Assembly: GCA_032027205.1 (NCBI GenBank)
Contig: JAVSMN010000001.1
Location: 2,150,112-2,214,111, forward strand
Direction of reading: 5' to 3'
Length of the DNA: 64,000 nucleotides
Origin: Zeimonas sp032027205
GTDB taxonomy: Bacteria > Pseudomonadota > Gammaproteobacteria > Burkholderiales > Burkholderiaceae_E
How positions within the stretch are numbered: the stretch's first letter is position 1; each line of letters opens with the position of its first letter. Positions 28,849 through 37,736 of this stretch are shown piece by piece. The translations under genes were made by a program, and so were the position numbers. The notes under the pieces were generated by a model. It saw only the letters and a list, made by a program, of their open reading frames with translations. It ran no database searches and was not told where the DNA came from.

Positions 28849-29892
28849 TCACTCGCTGGTGAAGATCGTGCCCAGCTTCTCCATGCGCTCGAGAGCCATG
28901 CCGCAGCCGCGCACGACGCAGGTGAGCGGATCTTCGGCGACGAGCACCGGCAGGCCACTCTCTTCGATGAGGAGACGGTCGAGGTCGCGCAGCAGGGCGC
29001 CGCCGCCGGTGAGCATGATGCCGCGCTCGGTGATGTCGGCGCCGAGCTCGGGCGGGGTCTGCTCGAGCGCGATCTTCACCGCCGAGACGATCTGGTTCAG
29101 CGGATCGGTGAGCGCCTCGAGGATTTCGTTCGAGGTGATCGTGAAGCTGCGCGGGATGCCTTCCGAGAGATTGCGGCCCTTGACCTCCATCTCGCGGATT
29201 TCCGAGCCGGGGAACGCCGAGCCGATCGTGTTCTTGATCGCTTCGGCCGTGGGCTCGCCGATCAGCATGCCGTAGTTGCGGCGGATGTAGTTGATGATCG
29301 CTTCGTCGAACTTGTCGCCGCCGACGCGCACCGAGCCCTTGTAGACCATGCCGCCGAGCGAGATGACGCCGACCTCGGTGGTGCCGCCGCCGATGTCGAC
29401 GACCATCGAGCCGGCGGCTTCCGACACCGGCAGGCCGGCGCCGATCGCCGCCGCCATCGGCTCCTCGATCAGGAACACCTGCGAAGCGCCCGCGCCGAGC
29501 GCCGATTCGCGGATCGCGCGGCGCTCGACCTGCGTCGAGCCGCAGGGCACGCAGATGATGATGCGCGGACTCGGCGAGAACAGCCGCGACTCGTGCACCA
29601 TCTTGATAAACTGCTTGAGCATCTGCTCGGTGACGGTGAAGTCGGCGATGACGCCGTCCTTCATCGGCCGGATGGCTTCGATGTTGCCCGGAACCCGGCC
29701 CAGCATCTGCTTGGCTTCGGTACCGACCGCGGCGATGGTCTTCTTGCCGCTCGGCCCGCCTTCCTGGCGTATGGCGACGACCGAGGGCTCGTTCAGCACG
29801 ATGCCCTTGCCACGCACGTAGATCAGGGTGTTCGCCGTTCCGAGGTCGATCGCCAGGTCGTTGGAGAAGTATTTGCGCAGGAACCCGAGCAT
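28849..29892 (-). CDS. mreB: Rod shape-determining actin homologue MreB
   Basis: This 347-residue bacterial actin forms membrane-bound filaments that guide wall synthesis. The start MLGFLRKYFSNDLAIDLGTA gives the standard length and the phosphate-1 loop. The N-terminal amphipathic helix for membrane binding is present. VVDIGGGTTEVGVISL is the second phosphate loop and GIMLTGGGALLRDLD the adenosine motif. A longer frame upstream is rejected because it crosses the promoter region. It is the first gene of the operon and diverges from gatC. Confidence 0.98.
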   Translation of the reverse strand: MLGFLRKYFSNDLAIDLGTANTLIYVRGKGIVLNEPSVVAIRQEGGPSGKKTIAAVGTEAKQMLGRVPGNIEAIRPMKDGVIADFTVTEQMLKQFIKMVHESRLFSPSPRIIICVPCGSTQVERRAIRESALGAGASQVFLIEEPMAAAIGAGLPVSEAAGSMVVDIGGGTTEVGVISLGGMVYKGSVRVGGDKFDEAIINYIRRNYGMLIGEPTAEAIKNTIGSAFPGSEIREMEVKGRNLSEGIPRSFTITSNEILEALTDPLNQIVSAVKIALEQTPPELGADITERGIMLTGGGALLRDLDRLLIEESGLPVLVAEDPLTCVVRGCGMALERMEKLGTIFTSE

Positions 29893-29927
29893 TTCGCGAC
29901 CCGTGAAATTCGCGTCGCATGATACCG

Positions 29928-29933
29928 TATAAT
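29928..29933 (+). promoter_or_regulatory. Candidate -10 element for gatCAB
   Basis: The plus strand reads a perfect TATAAT in the 172-base gap between mreB and gatC, one of few AT-rich spots in this region. No good -35 is seen at 17 bases (GAAATT at 29905-29910). Transcription would start near 29940 and leave a leader of about 125 bases before gatC. On the opposite strand the same spot offers TATCAT (29924-29919), about 27 bases before mreB, so the element may serve both directions. Confidence 0.45.
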
Positions 29934-30064
29934 TTCTGCTCGACCCGACGGTTTTCTCGCCGTTCTTTCGCCTCGCACGCCGTCTGTCGGCTGCGCCTGT
30001 CGGGGTGGCTCTCGCATCGCTGCCCCGCGTCGTCCTGAACGCCGTGTCCACACCCTTGCCATCG

Positions 30065-30352
30065 ATGCCACTGTCGCGCGACGAGGTCCGTCGCATCGCC
30101 GCGCTCGCGCGCATCGCGCTCACCGATGCCGAACTCGACCGCGCTGGCGCGCAACTCGGCGAGGTGCTCGCGCTGTTCGATCGCCTGCGCGCCATCGACA
30201 CAACCGGCGTGGAGCCGATGACGCACCCGCACGATCAGACCCTTCGTCTGCGCGAAGACGTGGCCGACGAAACCGATCGGCGCGACGCGGGGCAGGCGAT
30301 GGCGCCCGCCGTCGAGCGCGGACTGTATCTCGTTCCGAAGGTCATCGAGTGA
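30065..30352 (+). CDS. gatC: Aspartyl/glutamyl-tRNA amidotransferase subunit C
   Basis: This 95-residue subunit stabilises GatA in the GatCAB complex that converts Glu-tRNA(Gln) and Asp-tRNA(Asn) to the amidated forms. The start MPLSRDEVRRIAALARIAL gives the standard length; the longer upstream frame lacks similarity. LREDVADETDRRDA and the terminal LYLVPKVIE are typical. Its stop overlaps the GTG start of gatA (GTGA). Confidence 0.95.
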   Translation: MPLSRDEVRRIAALARIALTDAELDRAGAQLGEVLALFDRLRAIDTTGVEPMTHPHDQTLRLREDVADETDRRDAGQAMAPAVERGLYLVPKVIE

Positions 30353-31809
30353 GCGGAGGCGGCATTTCCGAGCGCGCGTCGCTGCGCGAGTTGCGCGACG
30401 GCCTCGATGCAAAGCGCGTGTCGGCGGTCGAACTCGCCGCGGAGTGCCTGCGTCGCGTCGCGGCCAGCGAGCTGAACGCCTTCCTCGACGTGCAGCCCGA
30501 GCGCACGCTCGCGCAGGCGCGCGAGGCCGACGCGCGACGCGCGCGCGGCGAGCGCGGCGCGCTGCTCGGCGTGCCGATCGCGCACAAGGACGTGTTCGTC
30601 ACCCGCGGCTGGCGAACCACTGCGGCCTCCAAGATGCTCGAGCACTACGTCAGCCCCTTCGACGCGGCGGTGGTCGAGCGGCTCGAGGCGGCCGGCGCGG
30701 TGTGCATCGGCAAGACCAACTGCGACGAGTTCGCGATGGGCGGCTCGAACGAGCATTCGCATTTCGGCCCGGTGCGCAATCCGTGGGATCGCTCTGCGAT
30801 CTCCGGCGGGTCGTCGGGCGGCTCGGCGGCCGCGGTTGCAGCAGGGCTCGTTCCGGTGGCTACCGGCACCGACACCGGCGGGTCGGTGCGCCAGCCCGCG
30901 GCGTTCTGCGGGATCACCGGGCTGAAGCCCACCTACGGGCGCGTCTCGCGCCACGGAATGATTGCTTACGCCTCCAGCCTCGACCAGGCCGGCGTGATCG
31001 CCACCACCGCCGAAGACTGCGCGAGCGTGCTGTCGGCGATTGCCGGCTTCGATGCGCGCGACTCCACCAGCGTCGAGCGGCCCGACGAAGACTTCGCACG
31101 CGAGCTCGGCCAGCCGATCGGCGGCCTGCGTGTCGGCGTGCCGAAGGAGTTCTTCGGCGAAGGCCTGGCCGACGACGTGCGCGTTGCCGTGCAGGCCGCG
31201 CTCGACGCGCTGCGCGAGCTGGGCGCGGAGCTCGTCGACGTCTCGCTGCCGAAGACCGAACTGGCGATTCCGGCGTACTACGTCATCTCGCCGGCCGAAG
31301 CGTCGAGCAACCTGAGCCGCTTCGACGGCGTTCGCTACGGGCACCGCGCGGCGCATTACGACGACCTGCGCGAGATGTACTGCAACACGCGCGCCGAGGG
31401 CTTCGGCGACGAGGTCAAGCGGCGCGTGCTGGTCGGCACCTATGTGCTCTCGCACGGTTACTACGACGCGTACTACCTGCAGGCGCAGAAGCTGCGCCGG
31501 CTGATCGCCGACGACTTTCGGCGCGTGTTTGATTCGGTCGACGTCGTGGCAGGTCCGGTCGCACCCACGGTCGCGTGGGACATCGGCTCGCGCATCGACG
31601 ATCCGGTGCGCAACTATCTGGCCGACATCTACACGCTGCCGGCGTCGCTCGCCGGCTTGCCGGGGATGTCGGTGCCTGCCGGCTTCGGCGAGCGCGAGCG
31701 CCCGGTCGGCCTGCAGCTGATCGGTCGCGCCTTCGACGAGGCGCGACTGCTGCGCGTCGCGCACGCGTTCCAGCAGGCCACTGCATGGCATCTGCAGCGG
31801 CCGGCCTGA
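30349..31809 (+). CDS. gatA: Aspartyl/glutamyl-tRNA amidotransferase subunit A
   Basis: This 486-residue amidase-signature subunit releases ammonia from glutamine or asparagine and passes it to GatB. The catalytic triad is visible: K80 (IAHKDVF), cis-serine S155 (SGGSSGGS) and nucleophile S179 (TDTGGSVRQPA). GLKPTYGRVSRHGMIAYASSLDQ is family-typical. It starts at GTG 30349 overlapping the gatC stop. The last 25 bases overlap the start region of the next, lipoprotein-like gene. Confidence 0.97.
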   Translation: MSGGGISERASLRELRDGLDAKRVSAVELAAECLRRVAASELNAFLDVQPERTLAQAREADARRARGERGALLGVPIAHKDVFVTRGWRTTAASKMLEHYVSPFDAAVVERLEAAGAVCIGKTNCDEFAMGGSNEHSHFGPVRNPWDRSAISGGSSGGSAAAVAAGLVPVATGTDTGGSVRQPAAFCGITGLKPTYGRVSRHGMIAYASSLDQAGVIATTAEDCASVLSAIAGFDARDSTSVERPDEDFARELGQPIGGLRVGVPKEFFGEGLADDVRVAVQAALDALRELGAELVDVSLPKTELAIPAYYVISPAEASSNLSRFDGVRYGHRAAHYDDLREMYCNTRAEGFGDEVKRRVLVGTYVLSHGYYDAYYLQAQKLRRLIADDFRRVFDSVDVVAGPVAPTVAWDIGSRIDDPVRNYLADIYTLPASLAGLPGMSVPAGFGERERPVGLQLIGRAFDEARLLRVAHAFQQATAWHLQRPA

Positions 31810-32342
31810 GCCGTGCGGCAAGCGCCGAGCGAACGGTGCTCGTGCCGCGCGCGCGTCTCGAGCAGCCGCTCGCCGCGCTTGCCGTGCGCGCCGCCACCGT
31901 CGCGATGCTGCTCGCGCTCGGCGCCTGCTCGGTAATCCCGATCCCGATTCCCCTTCCCGGGCGCGGGCCCGGTCCGGCGCCGATCGCCGATCGCCCGATC
32001 AACCTCGACGGCGCCTGCGTGCAGACCGAGGAAGACGGCTTTCGCGAGAACGCGCACCTGAGCGTGCGCGACAATCGGGTGCTCGCGCTCGACTGGACGC
32101 TGCAGGTGGGCCGGCGCGGCAGCTGCAGCTTCCATCAGGCCGACTTCCGGCAGACGAAGACGCGACCGCACATCGAGATGGTCGCGCTCGACGGCAGCGC
32201 CTGCCGGCTGATGGTCTGGCAGGAACCGCGGCGGATCACGCTCGCGCATTCGGGTTGCGAGAATCGGTGCACGCCTGGCATCTACGAGCAGGCATGGCCG
32301 GTGATGTTCGATCCGGACACCGGGCGCTGCGCGCGCCCCTGA
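31785..32342 (+). CDS. Hypothetical cysteine-rich lipoprotein between gatA and gatB
   Basis: This frame of up to 185 residues has a lipoprotein signal: hydrophobic AATVAMLLALGAC with lipid cysteine at 48, then a Pro-rich linker (IPIPIPLPGRGPGPAP). The mature part has six more cysteines (GACVQ, GSCSF, SACRL, GCENRC, GRCA) and a beta-rich pattern, suggesting a disulfide-stabilised periplasmic domain. I do not recognise the family. The ATG at 31785 lies inside gatA; a GTG at 31836 gives a more normal signal length and may be the true start. It stands between gatA and gatB on the same strand with 42 bases to gatB, so it is probably co-transcribed with them. Confidence 0.65.
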   Translation: MASAAAGLSRAASAERTVLVPRARLEQPLAALAVRAATVAMLLALGACSVIPIPIPLPGRGPGPAPIADRPINLDGACVQTEEDGFRENAHLSVRDNRVLALDWTLQVGRRGSCSFHQADFRQTKTRPHIEMVALDGSACRLMVWQEPRRITLAHSGCENRCTPGIYEQAWPVMFDPDTGRCARP

Positions 32343-32384
32343 GTACGCCGCGCAGCCGGAACGAACGAACGGACGATCGAAGCG

Positions 32385-33884
32385 ATGCAGTGGGAAATCG
32401 TGGTCGGACTCGAGACGCATGTGCAACTGGCCACGCGCTCGAAGATGTTCTCGGACGCTCCGACGGCGTTCGGCGCTGCGCCCAACACGCAGGCGAGCTT
32501 CGTCGATCTGGCCTTGCCCGGCGTGCTGCCGGTGGCGAACCGCGCAGCGGTCGAATGCGCGATCCGTCTCGGGCTGGCGGTGGGCGGGCAGGTCGCCGAA
32601 CGCTCGGTATTCGCGCGCAAGAACTACTTCTATCCCGATCTGCCGAAGGGCTACCAGATCAGCCAGTTCGAAATTCCGGTCGTGTCCGGCGGCGGACTGC
32701 AGGTGCTTTGGCACGAGGGCGACGCTCGGGCAGGCGCAGGTGCCGAAGAGCGCGAGCGTTACGTGCGGCTGGTGCGCGCGCACCTCGAGGAGGACGCGGG
32801 CAAGTCGCTGCACGAAGACTTCCACGGGATGACCGGCATCGACCTGAACCGCGCCGGCACCGCGTTGCTCGAGATCGTCACCGAACCCGACATGCGCTCG
32901 GCGCGCGAGGCGGCGGCCTATGCGCGCACGCTGCACGCGCTCGTCGTCTGGCTCGGCATCTGCGACGGCAACCTGCAGGAAGGGTCGTTTCGCTGTGACG
33001 CGAACGTGTCGGTCCGGCCGATGGGGCAGGCCGAGCTCGGCACGCGCTGCGAGATCAAGAACCTGAACTCGTTCCGCTTCCTCGAGCGCGCGATCGAGCA
33101 CGAGGCAGCGCGCCAGATCGAACTGATCTCCGACGGCGGGCGCGTCGTGCAGGAAACGCGCCTGTACGACCCCGATCGCGACGAGACGCGCTCGATGCGC
33201 GGCAAGGAAGACGCGCACGATTACCGTTACTTCCCCGATCCCGACCTGCCGCCGCTGGCGATCGACGTCGCGTGGATCGAGCGCGTGCGCGAGGCGCTGC
33301 CCGAGTTGCCGGCGGCGATACGCGAGCGTTTCCGACTCGCGTACGGGTTGTCGGCCTACGACGCGGCGATGCTCACTGCCTCGCGCGGGGTTGCCGATTA
33401 CTACGAGGCGACGTTGCGCGCGCTGCCGGCGTCTTCGGCGGCCGGCGCGCCGCCGCTGGCGAAGGCCGCCGCGAACTGGGTGATGGGCGAGCTGGCGGCT
33501 GCGCTGAACCGCGACGAGCGCCCGATCGAAGACAGCCGCGTGTCGCCCGCGCAGCTCGCGCGGCTCGTCGCGCGCATCGACGACGGCACGATCTCGGGCA
33601 AGAGCGCGCGCGACGTCTTCGCCGACCTGTGGGGTGGCGAGTCGCGCGACGCCGACGCGGTCGACCGCCTCATCGACGCGAAGGGCCTGCGCCAGATGAG
33701 CGACGCAGGCGAACTCGAGCGCGTCGTCGACGAGGTGATCGCGAACAACACGAAGTCGGTCGACGAATTCCGTGCCGGACGCGAGAAGGCGTTCAATGCG
33801 CTGGTCGGCCAGGTGATGAAGGCCACGCGCGGCAAGGCGAACCCCCAGCAGGTGAACGAGTTGCTTCGGCAGCGGCTGGGCTGA
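32385..33884 (+). CDS. gatB: Aspartyl/glutamyl-tRNA amidotransferase subunit B
   Basis: This 499-residue subunit phosphorylates the tRNA-bound Glu/Asp and receives ammonia from GatA. Family motifs include WEIVVGLETHVQL at the start, RKNYFYPDLPKGYQISQF, HLEEDAGKSLHE, and CEIKNLNSFRFLERAI. The C-terminal YqeY-like tRNA-binding domain (about 350-499) ends with ANPQQVNELLRQRLG. Length is slightly above the E. coli-type relatives because of Ala-rich loops. It completes the gatCAB operon. Confidence 0.97.
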   Translation: MQWEIVVGLETHVQLATRSKMFSDAPTAFGAAPNTQASFVDLALPGVLPVANRAAVECAIRLGLAVGGQVAERSVFARKNYFYPDLPKGYQISQFEIPVVSGGGLQVLWHEGDARAGAGAEERERYVRLVRAHLEEDAGKSLHEDFHGMTGIDLNRAGTALLEIVTEPDMRSAREAAAYARTLHALVVWLGICDGNLQEGSFRCDANVSVRPMGQAELGTRCEIKNLNSFRFLERAIEHEAARQIELISDGGRVVQETRLYDPDRDETRSMRGKEDAHDYRYFPDPDLPPLAIDVAWIERVREALPELPAAIRERFRLAYGLSAYDAAMLTASRGVADYYEATLRALPASSAAGAPPLAKAAANWVMGELAAALNRDERPIEDSRVSPAQLARLVARIDDGTISGKSARDVFADLWGGESRDADAVDRLIDAKGLRQMSDAGELERVVDEVIANNTKSVDEFRAGREKAFNALVGQVMKATRGKANPQQVNELLRQRLG

Positions 33885-33999
33885 TCGGTATCTCGACGCG
33901 GCGCCGCCGGCCGGATTCCGACTGCGCCGTCTCCAGCATCGAGCTTGCGGCCGCGTTCCGTGCTACAAACACATGTCCTTCACCCAACCGGAGCCGGTC

Positions 34000-34206
34000 A
34001 TGTCCGTTGCCAAGGTCATCGAGGTCATCGCGTCGAGCACGAAGGGTTTCGACGATGCGGTCGCGCAGGGAATCGCGCGTGCAACCGACTCGCTCGACGA
34101 AGTGGCCGGCGCGTGGATCAAGGACCAGCAGGTTGCTGTCAAGGGCGGGAAGGTCACCGAGTATCGCGTGACGCTCAAGGTGACTTTCGTGCTCAAGCCC
34201 GCATAG
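34000..34206 (+). CDS. Dodecin family flavin-binding protein
   Basis: This 68-residue protein has the beta-alpha-beta-beta dodecin fold: AKVIEVIASSTKGFDDAVAQ, helix, AGAWIKDQQVAVKGGK, VTEYRVTLKVTFVLKPA. Dodecins assemble into twelve-subunit shells that sequester riboflavin, FMN or CoA. A tryptophan is present in GAWIKDQQ and a glutamine follows, as in this bacterial subgroup. Start 34000 follows a GGAG by 7 bases; an in-frame ATG nine codons upstream is less likely. It lies about 115 bases after gatB and is probably separately transcribed. Confidence 0.85.
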   Translation: MSVAKVIEVIASSTKGFDDAVAQGIARATDSLDEVAGAWIKDQQVAVKGGKVTEYRVTLKVTFVLKPA

Positions 34207-34235
34207 CGGCAGCGGCCGTGCACTGACTTACGAGC

Positions 34236-34256
34236 GCGCCGGGCTCAGCCCGGCGC
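34236..34256. terminator. Strong hairpin at the convergent dodecin/sensor-kinase ends
   Basis: A perfect 9-bp inverted repeat GCGCCGGGC / GCCCGGCGC surrounds a 3-base loop. The loop is the stop codon of the kinase gene on the minus strand. No T-tract follows on either strand, so this is a candidate bidirectional or Rho-assisted terminator rather than a classical one. Confidence 0.4.
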
Positions 34257-36089
34257 CGGAAGCGGTACCTCGAGCGACACGAGCGAACCGCCGGGCCCCG
34301 ATCGCACGAGCAGCTCGGCACCGAGCCTGCGCGCGCGCCGCCGCATGCCGACGAGTCCGCGGCCGCCGTGCGATCGCGCGACTTCGAAGCCGGTTCCGTC
34401 ATCCTGTATTCGCAGCGCCAGGTGCGCGGGATCGCCGTGCACGTCGAGGAATACATCGACGCGCCGCGCGCCCGAGTGCTTCATCGCGTTGGCGAGCGCT
34501 TCCTGGAGGATCCGCAGCACCTGCAGCGATTCCTCGACGGGCAGGTCGATGCGGTCCGGGAGTCCGTCGAGGTGGAAGTGCAGCGCGATGCCGGCGGCGC
34601 CGAAGCGCGGCTGCAGGCGCCAGGCGAGATTGGCGAGCGCCTCGCCCAGCCCTTCGTGCGTCGGCGACAGGGTGTCGATCGCCAGTCGCATGTCGTCGAT
34701 CGCTTCGCGCAGCGCCTGCGCAATCGCATCGGGATCGACCGCTCCGCGCTCGATCATCGCCAGCGACGACAACAGATGCGAGCCCAGGCCGTCGTGCATG
34801 TCCTGCATGATCCGCTGGCGTTCCTCACCGAGCACGCGCTCGCGCTCGAGGCGTCGCAGCCGCTCGTAGTTGCGTTCGAGTTCGACTTCGCGGTCGTTGA
34901 CCGTCGACTCGAGCACGCGCGCGGCCTGCTCCGCGTCGCGCAGGCTGCGCACGAAGCGGTCGGCGAGCAGCGCGCCCACCGCGCCGAGCAGGACGATCGC
35001 CGACAGATGCAGCAGGTACGGGCGCCGGTAGTCGAGCACGCCGATCTGGATCAGGTAATCGTGCACGCCGAGCGCGAGTCCGAAGACGACGCCGACGCAA
35101 AGCATCAGGACGCCCGGCGTTCGGTTGCGCCATCCCGCGACTGCCGTCGCGGCGAGCATCAAGGTCGAGACGACGATCAGTCCGCCCTGGTAGTAGCGCG
35201 ACACTGCCTGATCCAGGGGCGGACCGCCGAGCAGCATCGTGAGCGGACCGACCAGCCAGTACGCGAGCAGCGAGCGTTCGACCACAGCATTGCGCAGGCC
35301 GGCGAAGCGCAGCATGAACAGCGTCATGCTGACGACGAAGCCGCCCGTGGCCGCATAGTTCAGCATCTGCCACGCGTGCCAGTACCGCGCAGGAAACACC
35401 GAGACGACGAGTATCAATGTGCGCACGCCCCAGCACAGCGAAGCCAGACCGAACAGTCCGTATTCGAAGGACATCCGGCGGCGCACCCAGATGATAAGCA
35501 CGAACAGCCCGAGCGAGACGGTGGCGATCACCGTCATCTGCGCACTCGTGTACGCCCAGAACAGCCGCCACTGGTACGGCGCGCTCAGCTCCGACTCCGG
35601 GCCGACGAAGAACGGCACCATCCGGAAGCTGGAGCCGCTGGTCGACACCCGCAGATGGAAGACGTTCGTGCCCGCGAGCAGCATTCGCGGGGGGATGGAT
35701 GGTGCGTGTGGTCGCAGCCATTGGACGAACTGCTCGGCATCGGACTCCTGAATCGTCGCGGCCAGCGAGCCGTTGACGAACAGCATTCCGCCGTCGCGCA
35801 ACCGCGGGAAGTAGGCGAGCCAGGGTTCGTCCGGAGTCGCGTCGAGATCCACCTCGAATCGGTACCAGCCGACACCGCGCACGCCCGGGCGCGAGATCTC
35901 CCAGGCGTCGGGCAGCGACACCAGTTGCCAGGCAGCCGATTCGGGTGGGAGGTGGCGCGACGGGCTCAGCATGAAGTCGGCCGCGTCGACCCTCCGCGAC
36001 AGGTGAAGGCTTTGCGCGCAGGCAGCGACGGCGACGAATGCGGCTACGAGTGCGAGCGCGAACGCGAACGCGAACGTCGTGCTGCGCAT
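34245..36089 (-). CDS. 7TMR-DISM sensor histidine kinase (HisKA_3 type)
   Basis: This 614-residue membrane kinase has a signal-like N-terminus, a periplasmic beta-sandwich sensor domain (about 20-185, 7TMR-DISM extracellular-2 type, with GVGWYRFEVDL and FVNGSL), seven membrane helices (about 190-385), a short coiled coil (VNDREVELERNYERLRRLER), and a HisKA_3/HATPase module. The phospho-accepting His is in MQDMHDGLGSHLLSSLAM. The ATP-binding region includes EALANAMKHSGA, DDGTGF and GGRGLVGMRRRARRLG. It should phosphorylate the LuxR-type regulator encoded 63 bases upstream on the same strand. The signal is unknown; carbohydrates bind some DISM2 domains. An ATG 15 codons upstream is an alternative start. 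Confidence 0.88.
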   Translation of the reverse strand: MRSTTFAFAFALALVAAFVAVAACAQSLHLSRRVDAADFMLSPSRHLPPESAAWQLVSLPDAWEISRPGVRGVGWYRFEVDLDATPDEPWLAYFPRLRDGGMLFVNGSLAATIQESDAEQFVQWLRPHAPSIPPRMLLAGTNVFHLRVSTSGSSFRMVPFFVGPESELSAPYQWRLFWAYTSAQMTVIATVSLGLFVLIIWVRRRMSFEYGLFGLASLCWGVRTLILVVSVFPARYWHAWQMLNYAATGGFVVSMTLFMLRFAGLRNAVVERSLLAYWLVGPLTMLLGGPPLDQAVSRYYQGGLIVVSTLMLAATAVAGWRNRTPGVLMLCVGVVFGLALGVHDYLIQIGVLDYRRPYLLHLSAIVLLGAVGALLADRFVRSLRDAEQAARVLESTVNDREVELERNYERLRRLERERVLGEERQRIMQDMHDGLGSHLLSSLAMIERGAVDPDAIAQALREAIDDMRLAIDTLSPTHEGLGEALANLAWRLQPRFGAAGIALHFHLDGLPDRIDLPVEESLQVLRILQEALANAMKHSGARRVDVFLDVHGDPAHLALRIQDDGTGFEVARSHGGRGLVGMRRRARRLGAELLVRSGPGGSLVSLEVPLPAPG

Positions 36090-36152
36090 CGCCTGCGAAG
36101 ACGCGTCAGGAGCGCGAAACGCGGCGCAGCGCACGACAGCCTGCGTCGGCCG

Positions 36153-36827
36153 CTACAGGATTCCCATCTGCGTCGCTTCGAAAACCGCTTCGCTGCGGGA
36201 ATGCACCGCGAGCTTGCGATAGATCTTCTTCACATGCGTGACGACGGTGTGCGTCGAGATCCCGAGCGCGGAGCCGACCTCCGAGAACAGCAGGCCCTTC
36301 GAGGCGAGCCGGAGGATTTCCGCTTCCCGCGCGCTCAGGGCCGAGGCGGCGCCCGGTCCGGGCGCGGCCGCAGCCGCCGGAAGGGGTTCGACGCGCGCTT
36401 CTCCATGCGGCATCAGCTGCAGCAGGCGACGCGCGATGCTCGGGCTGATCGGCGAGCCGCCCAAGCGAAGCGCGAGGATGCAGTCGACGAGCTCGGACCG
36501 CGAGCTGCCCTTGAGCAGGTATCCGGTGGCACCCGCGCGGATCGCCTCGATCACGTGGCGGTCGTCGCCGAACACGGTGACCACCAGCGGGTCGCAGTCG
36601 GGGCGCCGCTCGATCGCGCGGCGGATCAGGACGGTGCCGTCGCCATCGGGGAGTCCGAGGTCGACGAGGAGAACGTCGGGCACGGCGAGCGCGAGCAGCG
36701 CGCCGGCGCCCGAGCAGCTCCCGACCGCGCCGACCAGCCGCAGCCGTGCATCGCAGGAGATCGCCTCGCAGTATGCGTACAGGAGCTCCGGCTCGTCTTC
36801 GACGACCAGGACGCTGATCGGATCCAT
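36153..36827 (-). CDS. NarL/LuxR-family response regulator
   Basis: This 224-residue regulator has a receiver domain (VVEDE acidic pocket, D56 phosphorylation site in VLLVDLGLPDGDG, T/S and K in VVTVFG and YLLKGSS). A Pro/Ala/Gly linker of about 20 residues leads to a LuxR-type helix-turn-helix (SALSAREAEILRLASKGLLF, ALGISTHTVVTHVKKIYRKL). It is the partner of the sensor kinase gene that follows it on the minus strand. Targets are unknown; no adjacent gene is an obvious one. Confidence 0.92.
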   Translation of the reverse strand: MDPISVLVVEDEPELLYAYCEAISCDARLRLVGAVGSCSGAGALLALAVPDVLLVDLGLPDGDGTVLIRRAIERRPDCDPLVVTVFGDDRHVIEAIRAGATGYLLKGSSRSELVDCILALRLGGSPISPSIARRLLQLMPHGEARVEPLPAAAAAPGPGAASALSAREAEILRLASKGLLFSEVGSALGISTHTVVTHVKKIYRKLAVHSRSEAVFEATQMGIL

Positions 36828-37012
36828 GGCGCCTCCGCTGGCGGACGCAGCTACACGATTATCCGCGGCGCGTGCGTCCGCCGCCAGAGGCGTGCCGATC
36901 CGCAGTGCAAGAGCGGTCTTTCACGGCGCGGGCGAGAGGTCCAACTCGGCGAAGCGGTCGAAGCAGTCCGTGCGCGCCGGGGGCAGGATCGGCGGCAGGG
37001 CGATGGCGCGCT

Positions 37013-37705
37013 TCAGCTTTCCTGCGGAACCCCGTATTGCGCGCGATAGGCAGCCACGTGATCGCGCCACGCGGCGAGGTCCGCCGAGAGTGCTGCGTCC
37101 GAATCGAGGAAGCGGAGCAGGTCGTGCAGGCCGGCGATCGCAATCACCGGGATTCCGTGCGTGCGTGCCACTTCCTGTGCGGCGGAAAGCTCGCCGATCT
37201 GCGTCGCGTTGCCGCTGCGCTCCTCGCGATCGAGCGCGATCAGCACGGCGGCGGGCTCGGCGCCATGCGCGCGAATGATGGTCATCGATTCGCCGACCGA
37301 CGTGCCGGCGCTGATCACGTCGTCGACGATGACCACGCGCCCGGCGAGCGGCGCGCCGATCAACGCGCCGCCTTCGCCGTGGTCCTTCGCTTCCTTGCGG
37401 TTGTATGCGAAGCCGACGTTGCGTCCCTTCTGAGCGAGCGCGACGGCGGTCGCCGACGCGAGCGGGATCCCCTTGTACGCGGGGCCGAACAGCATGTCGA
37501 AGCGCAGGCTGCCGGCGCTTTCGGTGGCCAGCAGCGTGTCGGCGTAGAACTGCGCGAGCCGGCCGAGCGAGGCACCGTCGCAGAACAGCCCCGCGTTGAA
37601 GAAGTACGGCGAAAGTCGGCCGGCCTTCGTGCGGAACTCGCCGAAGCGCAGCACCCCGCTGTCGAGGGCGAAGCGGATAAACTCCGCGCGCAGATCGTCT
37701 GCCAT
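37013..37705 (-). CDS. pyrE: Orotate phosphoribosyltransferase
   Basis: This 230-residue enzyme joins orotate to PRPP to make OMP in pyrimidine synthesis. The PRPP-binding motif VVIVDDVISAGTSVGE is present, as are FGPAYKGIPLA and the catalytic-loop YNRKEAKDHGEGG. Start MADDLRAEFIRFAL gives normal length. It diverges from xthA with a 31-base gap, a common pyrE/exonuclease neighbourhood in betaproteobacteria. The 185 bases downstream, to the response-regulator start at 36827, hold no gene that I can support. Confidence 0.96.
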   Translation of the reverse strand: MADDLRAEFIRFALDSGVLRFGEFRTKAGRLSPYFFNAGLFCDGASLGRLAQFYADTLLATESAGSLRFDMLFGPAYKGIPLASATAVALAQKGRNVGFAYNRKEAKDHGEGGALIGAPLAGRVVIVDDVISAGTSVGESMTIIRAHGAEPAAVLIALDREERSGNATQIGELSAAQEVARTHGIPVIAIAGLHDLLRFLDSDAALSADLAAWRDHVAAYRAQYGVPQES

Positions 37706-37736
37706 GTCTTGGAATCGCGGTGATTGCGTTGAAGCG

